Below are positions 17,416 through 24,179 of a DNA stretch of 64,000 bases, piece by piece. The DNA comes from Bacteroidia bacterium (GTDB lineage Bacteria; Bacteroidota; Bacteroidia; J057): positions 1-64,000 of the forward strand of contig JAUIKF010000038.1 in assembly GCA_030430575.1 (NCBI GenBank), in the 5' to 3' direction. Under the pieces are notes generated by a model. The model did not search any database. It saw nothing but the letters and a program-made list of their open reading frames with translations, and was not told where the DNA came from. A program made the translations under genes and the position numbers. The number at the start of each line of letters is the position of its first letter. The stretch's first letter is position 1.

Positions 17416-18069
17416 ATGTGGTTTTATTTTATCTTAATTTTGGTGCAATTGATCCTCTATCCGGTAATTATATATCGGGCTTTTAAAGCTAAATTAAAGA
17501 AGAATAAATCAAGTTTTAAAAAGCATTTAATACGATTGATTATCCTCTTGATTTTTTCAGGACTATTTTTTGAGAAAATTCCTGGGTCGAATTATTTCTG
17601 GATGCCCATTGATGCAATACATCAAGGATTTAGCAACAAAAGCTTAACAGGAAAGTGGTTTGTTTCAGGTAAAAAAATATATGAATGGGCACCAGAAAGA
17701 CATTTCAATGGTGATGGGTATTCCATCCGAATAAGTGAAATGGATGATGATTTGGTAGCATATTTCCAAAAACCTGATTCCCTTTTTTATACGAATTACC
17801 CCAAACAATCTAGAAGGGAAAACTGGCAAACAAAGCCATGGAGATCTACCCCGATGGAGGAAGATGACCTAGATGCATATTACTTTGCTTTTCACACTAC
17901 TGATACCTTGGGCTTTCAATTAATTGACTTACTTGAAGAAGATGGGAATTATTATTCCTATCAATACTATTTACATGGCGATGATGCCTCAAAACATTAT
18001 GGCAACATAGACTTTTATTTAATTTGCCCTAAGAGAAAATTAATAATAAAAATTAACCATAACACATAA
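17416..18069 (+). CDS. Membrane protein of unknown function
   Basis: 217 residues. Two hydrophobic segments (about 2-23 and 42-55, FYFILILVQLILYPVIIYRA and LIRLIILLIFSGLFF) are followed by a soluble domain of about 160 residues with LTGKWFVSGKKIYEWAPER and a beta-rich acidic body. The soluble part resembles lipocalin-like 'GKW' domains of Bacteroidota only loosely. No family is assigned. It is AT-rich compared with truA and starts 25 bp after it. Confidence 0.55.
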   Translation: MWFYFILILVQLILYPVIIYRAFKAKLKKNKSSFKKHLIRLIILLIFSGLFFEKIPGSNYFWMPIDAIHQGFSNKSLTGKWFVSGKKIYEWAPERHFNGDGYSIRISEMDDDLVAYFQKPDSLFYTNYPKQSRRENWQTKPWRSTPMEEDDLDAYYFAFHTTDTLGFQLIDLLEEDGNYYSYQYYLHGDDASKHYGNIDFYLICPKRKLIIKINHNT

Positions 18070-18082
18070 TGGAATAGGGTAA

Positions 18083-18838
18083 ATGGACAGCCAACTACTT
18101 TTTGACTTTGAAACGGATATTTCTGATATCCCTATCCCAGCGAATCTCAACAATCCATTTGGGGTATCTGTTCCCGAAATTTCGAGGATAGCGGCAAAAG
18201 AATTTCAACAATTTCTTGCCCTGGCATCTCAACAGTGGACGTATGACTTTCGCATTCAAAAAGGAAAAATGTTTGGCGTGCTGGTGGTCCAAAAAAAAGA
18301 CCATTCCTATGGCTACCTTGGAACAGCTTCAGGGAAGCTGCCTAAGGGGGTAACATGCGACAAATTTGTGTCATCCCTATTTGACGATTCTGTAGGGGAT
18401 TATTTTATTAATAAAGGGATGACAGCGTTGACGGAAATGGGTGCCCAAATTAAGCAAACCACGAATCCAGCTGACATGAGTGCCCTAAAAGAAAAAAGGA
18501 GGGAAAAATCGATCGCTTTGCAACGGCGCCTTTTTGAGAGTTATCATTTTGTAAATCTTTCGGGGGAAACGAAAAGCCTGTTGGAGATATTCAAGCATTC
18601 CTCCCATGGAAATCCTCCCTCTGCTTCGGGGGAATGCGCAGCGCCTAAGCTGCTTCAATATGCCATTACCCACGGTTTGAAGCCCATCGCTTTGACAGAG
18701 TTCTGGTGGGGAACTACTAGTAAGAACAAAGACAAGGAACACGGTTCATTTTACCCCGCCTGCAAGGATAAGTGCAGGCCTATTCTGGAATATATGCTGG
18801 AAGATAGAGAGTTGTATGAAAGGAGAAAAAGTCAATGA
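18083..18838 (+). CDS. Free-standing N-terminal module of RluA-type pseudouridine synthases
   Basis: 251 residues. KMFGVLVVQKKDHSYGYLGTAS, FVNLSGETKSLLEIF and GECAAPKLLQYAITHGLKPI, then ALTEFWWG and HGSFYPACKDKCRPILEYML match the N-terminal half of large (about 550 residue) RluA-family synthases known in Bacteroidota and gammaproteobacteria. In those proteins the catalytic domain follows right after the PILxxML segment; here the protein stops about 14 residues later. The catalytic HRLD motif is absent. It is either a truncated gene or a split version whose partner is encoded elsewhere. The spacing of 13 bp to the gene upstream suggests an operon. Confidence 0.75.
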   Translation: MDSQLLFDFETDISDIPIPANLNNPFGVSVPEISRIAAKEFQQFLALASQQWTYDFRIQKGKMFGVLVVQKKDHSYGYLGTASGKLPKGVTCDKFVSSLFDDSVGDYFINKGMTALTEMGAQIKQTTNPADMSALKEKRREKSIALQRRLFESYHFVNLSGETKSLLEIFKHSSHGNPPSASGECAAPKLLQYAITHGLKPIALTEFWWGTTSKNKDKEHGSFYPACKDKCRPILEYMLEDRELYERRKSQ

Positions 18839-18916
18839 ATCACGCAAGTCTCCTACATTAGCTTATACAATTTGTTTAATTTGAGGACGAATAGAAACCC
18901 AGACGCACAAGTCCAC

Positions 18917-20005
18917 ATGCACCACCCAACATCATCCTATCCCATCAAGCGATTCGATTTGTCTACCAATACTTCTCTGAAGGCTTGGAGCGCAGCGGAC
19001 GAATACTTGTTACAGCATGTTACGGACCTAGATAATCCTCCTAAACACATGAGTATTTATCACGATCGATTTGGGTTTTTGGCCTGTCATTTACAGGCGT
19101 TTCATCCTACCGTAATTACTATTCAAAAAAGTCAGGAAAAAGCGATAAAGGCTAATTTAGAATTGAATGGTATCTCCTTATCAAATTTCTCCAATCCCCT
19201 TTCTTCCCTTGACAATAAAATTGATTTAGCCCTCATAAAAAACCCCAAATCCCTCGCCCTTTTTCAGCTTTACTTGGAACACCTTATCCATCATTCCACA
19301 GAAGACCTCACGGTATTTTCGGCCTTCATGACGCGTCATTTTACGCCTAAGTTATTAAAAATTGCTGGAGAATATTTTGAAGAGGTTAAACAAAGCAAAG
19401 CGAAAAAAAAGGCCAGGGTAATGATTCTGACGCAAAAAAAGCATGTCATCAGAAAAGAAATCATCGATACCATCGTCTACAAAAGTCGTGTGTATCAACA
19501 ATATTGGGGCGTCTTTTCGGGAGGCCATATTGATTATGCCACGCAATATTTTTTAGAACATATGCAAATCCGCCAAACGGATCATTGCATATTAGATGTA
19601 GGATCAGGCAATGGGATAATCGCTAATGAAATAGCCATTCAATTGCCCGATGCAGAGATTCATCTATTGGATGATTCTTGCCTGGCAGTTGCATCCGCTA
19701 AATTAAATATAACGGGCGCGCATATCTACCATCATTTCAACAATGATTTGTCCATTTTTGACGACCACACCTTTGATCTGATCGTGACCAATCCCCCCTT
19801 TCATTTTGAACATGAAATCAACATCGACACTCCGATTCAACTTTTCAAAGAGTGCTTGCGTTGTTTGAAAAAAGGGGGTAGCCTGCAACTGGTCGCTAAT
19901 CATCACCTCAATTACAAGGTACATCTGGAGAAGCTTTTCTCTTCCGTTCAGGTGATTGCACAGAATGATAAATATGTTATTTATAGATGCATAAAAACAA
20001 GATGA
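18917..20005 (+). CDS. rlmG: RlmG/RsmC-like 23S/16S rRNA guanine-N2 methyltransferase
   Basis: 362 residues from ATG 18917; the frame is open from a TTG at 18872. The N-terminal half is a degenerate methyltransferase-like domain, as in RlmG and RsmC. The C-terminal half has the SAM-binding ILDVGSGNGIIANEIA (about 240) and the catalytic VTNPPFHFEHEIN (about 305). A YYQQYWGVFSGGHIDYATQYFL-like segment (FSGGHIDYATQYF) matches the family's GVFS region. It would methylate a guanine in rRNA. The choice between RlmG and RsmC is uncertain. Confidence 0.8.
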   Translation: MHHPTSSYPIKRFDLSTNTSLKAWSAADEYLLQHVTDLDNPPKHMSIYHDRFGFLACHLQAFHPTVITIQKSQEKAIKANLELNGISLSNFSNPLSSLDNKIDLALIKNPKSLALFQLYLEHLIHHSTEDLTVFSAFMTRHFTPKLLKIAGEYFEEVKQSKAKKKARVMILTQKKHVIRKEIIDTIVYKSRVYQQYWGVFSGGHIDYATQYFLEHMQIRQTDHCILDVGSGNGIIANEIAIQLPDAEIHLLDDSCLAVASAKLNITGAHIYHHFNNDLSIFDDHTFDLIVTNPPFHFEHEINIDTPIQLFKECLRCLKKGGSLQLVANHHLNYKVHLEKLFSSVQVIAQNDKYVIYRCIKTR

Positions 20006-20040
20006 ATAGACGAATAGCATCATCGTTAATCCTAATTCTT

Positions 20041-21099
20041 ATGACCCCTAAGTACATCCTAATTCTTCCCCTCCTACTTGCCCTATTCTCCTGTAACCCC
20101 CAGCCTACCAACCCCAACATGGACTATATCGACTTTGACATGGAAGGGTACAAAGCTCAACGCGATAGCCTAAAGACAAAGATTGAATATCATATCATAG
20201 ATGGGAAAGAATCGAAAGTCCCTTCCCAGATTTATTCCTATTTCTTATTCAGAGGCAGAGAATATAACCATGGCGATTATACGGCCTTTTTTCAGGATTC
20301 CTTGATTCGAGAAAAGGGCTATTATGAGGATGGTTCTATCGAGGGGGAATATATAACCTATCACAAGAATGGTGAGCTTTCAACTATTGGGCACTATAGA
20401 GAAGGTAAGTTACACGGCCCATACAAGTCATTCTATGATACGGGGGCGAAATTTGAAGAAATTAACTTCGCAGATGATCAACTGGATGGAGAAGCGTTGG
20501 TTTATTTTCAATATGGAACCCTTAAAAGGAAAGCCATCTACCAAGCGGGCAAATTATGGAACCTGATTGTCATCAATGATTCTACTGGCGCCCCTTTGGT
20601 AGAAAATTCCCTTATTGAAGGAAATGGAATTGACTATGCGTATGATGATAAAGGGCAAAAATTGCTTGAAATACCAATGAAGGATGGGGAAGCCCACGGC
20701 CTTACCATCTCCTACAATCCCGCGGGATGGATCGAGTCGAAAGTGCCTTTTGAACAGGACAAAAAGCATGGCGAAATGCTGCTATTTCATGAAAATGGGC
20801 AAGTCGCCAAAAAGATCCAGTGGTTTCAGGATATTGTGATCGATTTAAAGCAATACAATGAAGCAGGCACCCTGATTTGGGAAGTGCCTTATAAAGGCCC
20901 GCCCTTTACTTATGCAGATTCGGTCAAGTTGAACTTGTTTGATCATGGGCCAATATCCGACCTCTTCGATGCCCTTCTTTCAACCGATGGCACAAAGGGA
21001 ATAAAAGATGGCTGTGTAAAGCACTATTTTGAGGATGGGAAAATCAAAGAGATTATTTGCTATACCGAAGGGATCGTAGATAGCCTTCGAAAGGAATAA
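20041..21099 (+). CDS. MORN-repeat (YwqK-like) lipoprotein
   Basis: 352 residues from ATG 20041. A lipobox LLALFSC places the acylated Cys near residue 18. The body contains at least four MORN-variant repeats: GYYEDGSIEGEYITYHKNGE, GHYREGKLHGPYKSFYDTG, DGEAHGLTISYNPAG and KKHGEMLLFHENGQ. Bacteroidota encode many such YwqK-type proteins; the 'antitoxin' label in databases has little support. It is probably an outer-membrane lipoprotein. It overlaps no neighbour and begins 35 bp after the methyltransferase gene. Confidence 0.8.
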   Translation: MTPKYILILPLLLALFSCNPQPTNPNMDYIDFDMEGYKAQRDSLKTKIEYHIIDGKESKVPSQIYSYFLFRGREYNHGDYTAFFQDSLIREKGYYEDGSIEGEYITYHKNGELSTIGHYREGKLHGPYKSFYDTGAKFEEINFADDQLDGEALVYFQYGTLKRKAIYQAGKLWNLIVINDSTGAPLVENSLIEGNGIDYAYDDKGQKLLEIPMKDGEAHGLTISYNPAGWIESKVPFEQDKKHGEMLLFHENGQVAKKIQWFQDIVIDLKQYNEAGTLIWEVPYKGPPFTYADSVKLNLFDHGPISDLFDALLSTDGTKGIKDGCVKHYFEDGKIKEIICYTEGIVDSLRKE

Positions 21100-21180
21100 A
21101 AAAGTATAACCGACTCTTTAAACTTGATAGATTCGGGGCTTATCTGAGAGGAAAAATGATAGGCTAATATGTAGAAGGGA

Positions 21181-21240
21181 TGATCAGCAGATGGAGGCTG
21201 AAGACGCAACAGATTGAAGAAAATCTGTTGCGTCTTTGAG
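21181..21240. repeat. Covarying hairpin repeat, copy 1
   Basis: AAGACGCAACAGATT (21201-21215), loop GAAGAA, then the exact reverse complement (21222-21236). The 20 bases before the stem (TGATCAGCAGATGGAGGCTG) are also conserved in the copy at 56263-56322. Two stem base pairs differ between copies with both partners changed. Confidence 0.9.
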
Positions 21241-21246
21241 CCAATC

Positions 21247-21282
21247 GACACCTAACAGAGTTGAATCAATCTGTTAGGTGTC
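21247..21282. repeat. Second hairpin, 13-bp perfect stem
   Basis: GACACCTAACAGA (21247-21259), loop of 10 nt, exact reverse complement (21270-21282). It follows the previous hairpin by 10 bp in the gap between the MORN lipoprotein and hydrolase genes. The rest of the gap shows no other signal. Confidence 0.85.
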
Positions 21283-21378
21283 TGAGCTATACGTCTCGCC
21301 TTACACCTCCTTTGTGGCATGGTATTATGATGATCGTTACCCAATCAAGGCTTTTGTCCCACTAACTACCGTTCTCTT

Positions 21379-22542
21379 ATGAAATTAACATTCCTCTTAA
21401 TAATCCTTCCCCTCCTCATCATTTCCCTCAATACCTCCGCCCAACCCTTCGAAATAGGCCACACCACCCTCGTATTCCACGACAGCAGCAGGAGTCGAGA
21501 CATTGAGACAGAAATCTACTACCCCGCCAATATGCCTGGCGAGGACGTCGCAGTGGCTATGGGGAGCTTTCCTGTGATCATCTTTGGGCATGGATTCTTG
21601 ATGAGTTGGGAAGCGTACCAAAACTTCTGGGAAGCCCTGGTTCCCGAGGGGTATGTAATGGGGTTTCCCACCACGGAGATGGGGCTGACGCCCAGTCACG
21701 AGAACTTGGGCCTAGATATGGCATTCCTGGCAGCAGACATGCAACAGCTATCTACTGACAGCACTTCTCTTTTCTTTCAGACGCTAGCGTCCGAGACAGC
21801 CCTGATGGGCCATTCCATGGGCGGAGGCGCTTCTTTTCTCGCCGCAGCGCAGCATCCTGCGATCAGCACCCTTGTCAATTTCGCCGCCGCAGAAACCAAT
21901 CCCTCCGCCATATCAGCAGCGGCAAATATCGCAGTCCCTGCCCTACTCTTCTCTGGCGACGACGACTGCGTCACTCCTCCCGCGCAACATCAAAAGCCGA
22001 TGTATGACAGCCTGTCCTCAGCCTGCAAAACGCATATTGCCATCAAGAAAGGCGGCCATTGCTATTTCGCCAATAGCAATTTCAACTGTACCCTCGGAGA
22101 AGCCTTTTGCAATCCTACGCTAGACATCACCCGAGAAGAACAGCATGCTACCACCTTCGATTTTTTGAAACTTTGGCTATCTTATGCCTTAGCTGGTGAT
22201 CAATCTGCTTTTTCCACTTTTAATGACTCGCTAGCTGCGTCAAGCAGAGTCGATTTTGATCAGGCGTGTGCTGCAACGGGGATACAATCATTTGACGAGG
22301 AGGGTGGGTTTCAATTCTTTCCCAATCCTGTTAGGGATCAAGTACATATCGTTTTGCCAAAGGGCCAGGCGAATGGCTGGCTAAGGATGTATAATCTTTT
22401 TGGGGAAAAGGTGTATCAGACTTTTATCCGAGAAGAGGAAAATAAAATTGATTTATCTGATATGGCGGCAGGGGTTTATGTATTGAGGTATGGGAAGGGA
22501 TCGGCTGTTTATTCAAGGAGGGTGGTTAAAGAAGGAAGTTAG
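21379..22542 (+). CDS. Secreted alpha/beta hydrolase with T9SS sorting domain
   Basis: 387 residues. Signal peptide 1-22. Catalytic triad candidates: Ser146 in GHSMGGG, Asp194-196 in SGDDDCVTPP, and His227 in KKGGHCYF; the oxyanion region is FGHGFLMSW. The fold is that of dienelactone-hydrolase/cutinase/PAF-acetylhydrolase-like enzymes. The C-terminal FFPNPVRDQ ... AAGVYVLRYGKG segment is a T9SS sorting domain, so the enzyme acts outside the cell or on the surface, probably on esters. Several bacterial polyester hydrolases share this architecture, but the substrate cannot be inferred. Paired cysteines near the triad (CVTPP, CKTH, CYF, CTL) suggest disulfides. Confidence 0.8.
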   Translation: MKLTFLLIILPLLIISLNTSAQPFEIGHTTLVFHDSSRSRDIETEIYYPANMPGEDVAVAMGSFPVIIFGHGFLMSWEAYQNFWEALVPEGYVMGFPTTEMGLTPSHENLGLDMAFLAADMQQLSTDSTSLFFQTLASETALMGHSMGGGASFLAAAQHPAISTLVNFAAAETNPSAISAAANIAVPALLFSGDDDCVTPPAQHQKPMYDSLSSACKTHIAIKKGGHCYFANSNFNCTLGEAFCNPTLDITREEQHATTFDFLKLWLSYALAGDQSAFSTFNDSLAASSRVDFDQACAATGIQSFDEEGGFQFFPNPVRDQVHIVLPKGQANGWLRMYNLFGEKVYQTFIREEENKIDLSDMAAGVYVLRYGKGSAVYSRRVVKEGS

Positions 22543-22622
22543 TAAATAGGCTCAAAATGACTTTAACAACCTATTTTCATCGAAAACCCTTGCTCTAAAA
22601 CTAACCATTAGAAATAACAATC

Positions 22623-23108
22623 ATGGGAACTTGGACACATATTCGAACAGAAAATACTTTTGGGCCATATCTTAGCAAAACTTTTCAAAGCTTAATTCAT
22701 GGGCCTGATATCGATGGGGTAGGTTGCGAGTTAAATCAATTAGGCAGGCTACTAAATTTAGATTTAACTCCTTTTACAATTCTAAATTATTCTGGGTTAT
22801 GGGATGAGTCAGAATTCCCAAAATTCGACAGAGAAGCATTAATAAAAAAGCAAATAGAAAAAGACAAGATTTGGAATGACTTGACAGCATTTATTCAATT
22901 GGTTGACCAGTTAATAAAGTCAATTAATACTGGAAAAATCATCTCTAGCCAACTAACACATAAATTCGAATGGTGGATTGGTTACTTTAACTCTCCAAAG
23001 GAAAATGAGATCAGCGATTCGTTTTATAAAGATTTAAGAACTATCCAGATTTTTTTACTCGCCGCAAAAGAGAAAAGAGAAAGTAAAGTAGCATTTTATG
23101 TTGAATGA
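22623..23108 (+). CDS. Hypothetical protein, helical
   Basis: 161 residues, no signal peptide, mostly helical. It begins MGTWTHIRTENTFGPYLSKT and contains a long charged helix (DREALIKKQIEKDKIWNDL) and a WWIGYF segment. AT-rich. No family is recognised. Its 3' end touches the RapA relic. Confidence 0.5.
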   Translation: MGTWTHIRTENTFGPYLSKTFQSLIHGPDIDGVGCELNQLGRLLNLDLTPFTILNYSGLWDESEFPKFDREALIKKQIEKDKIWNDLTAFIQLVDQLIKSINTGKIISSQLTHKFEWWIGYFNSPKENEISDSFYKDLRTIQIFLLAAKEKRESKVAFYVE

Positions 23109-23118
23109 AAAATTCTTC

Positions 23119-23288
23119 CCCTTCTTCACCAGCTACAACGCATCCATCCTGATCCGCGCATCGCGAATCAACCCAGCTAGCATCGCTTGCTCCTCCTCCG
23201 CGATCTGAATCTCTTCAGGTCGGATATGCTTGTTTTTCTGCGGGAGGTTCTTCAATCAATTAATCTCTTGGTCAAAGGCGTGGTTCAG
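23119..23288 (-). pseudogene. Relic of the 3' end of rapA
   Basis: On the minus strand it aligns to the last 55-60 codons of the rapA gene at 24180: KNKHIRPEEIQIAEEEQ and LIRDARIR are preserved. In-frame stops replace two rapA codons (Gln to TAG near the end, and one near 23260), and the normal stop is lost. It is a decayed duplicate about 0.9 kb downstream of the intact gene. The remaining bases to 23369 show no feature. Confidence 0.85.
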
Positions 23289-23369
23289 TCACCGAAAACC
23301 TAGGAAAATTTTCTTCCCTCCGGTCTCGCCTGTTTTTTATCCTTAACCCAAACCTTCCTATACAACGAT

Positions 23370-23417
23370 CCGCCCCTCCATCCAATCTGGTGTAAACCTG
23401 ATTAAACGGAGGGGCGG
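23370..23417 (-). terminator. Hairpin after the lipoprotein gene
   Basis: CCGCCCCTCC (23370-23379) pairs with GGAGGGGCGG (23408-23417), loop 28 nt, 22 bp after the stop at 23440. It is GC-rich without a following T-run on the minus strand, so termination is plausible, not proven. Confidence 0.45.
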
Positions 23418-23439
23418 AAATAAGGAACTTATTGATTAA

Positions 23440-24018
23440 TTATTCCTTGGCAGCGTCATAAGCTACGTTCCAGGCCCAGCTTGCGTCGAAATTGAGTTCT
23501 TTAAAGAATTCATTGGGAAAGACAACGAGTTCTAATTCGTAGCCGTAATCCGCGCCCATCAGCAGCGCGAAGTCTGCTTCGTGATCGATCGCGATGCTGT
23601 GCGAATCAAAGGCTGCCAGTTCCAAAGGCGAAGTAAACTTGCCCAGGAGATCTACTCGCTCTGTTCCGTCCGTACTTTTCAGGAAAACCTGTAGGCTGTC
23701 GATGCCAGCAAAGTTCGTTTCAGCTGCGGTAGCAAAATGGAAGGGCTTTGCCTGAATTTTGTTGACATCAAAAGAGGTCGCTTCGTAAGCTTCCTTCAGG
23801 GAATCTATCCCATGAGAGATTTCTTGCTGATGCAGTAGAGAGACAGTGATGAAGGGAACGGCTTCGGGATCAGAAGGCGTCTCTACATCAGCTTCGCTAA
23901 TGGTGATGGCGGCAGTAGCGGGCGTCGTCAGGCCGCCAGAATAATAGGATACGGCGTTGCAAGCGACGAAGAAGAAAGATGTGAGAAGCGTGATGGTGGT
24001 GAATGTGATGGTTTTCAT
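23440..24018 (-). CDS. Lipoprotein of unknown function
   Basis: 192 residues. Signal with lipobox FFFVAC (Cys20). The mature part is beta-rich and acidic, with KSTDGTERVDLLGKF and FALLMGADYGYELELVVFPNEFF; it resembles other Bacteroidota cell-surface lipoproteins without a named domain. It lies between intact rapA and the rapA relic, so it sits inside the duplicated segment. Confidence 0.65.
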   Translation of the reverse strand: MKTITFTTITLLTSFFFVACNAVSYYSGGLTTPATAAITISEADVETPSDPEAVPFITVSLLHQQEISHGIDSLKEAYEATSFDVNKIQAKPFHFATAAETNFAGIDSLQVFLKSTDGTERVDLLGKFTSPLELAAFDSHSIAIDHEADFALLMGADYGYELELVVFPNEFFKELNFDASWAWNVAYDAAKE

Positions 24019-24179
24019 AAGGCTAATTAAGTTGTAAGAGGGTGAAAAATTCTATGTGTTGATAATAGCCTTACGGGGGAAAATCACGCTTCGCTGCTCA
24101 AATTGAAGGAAGGTGTCTCTCCGCTTAACAAGCGTGTGGGGATTTTGGTTGAATCGTTTTTTGCAAAAGTCTCAAAGTC

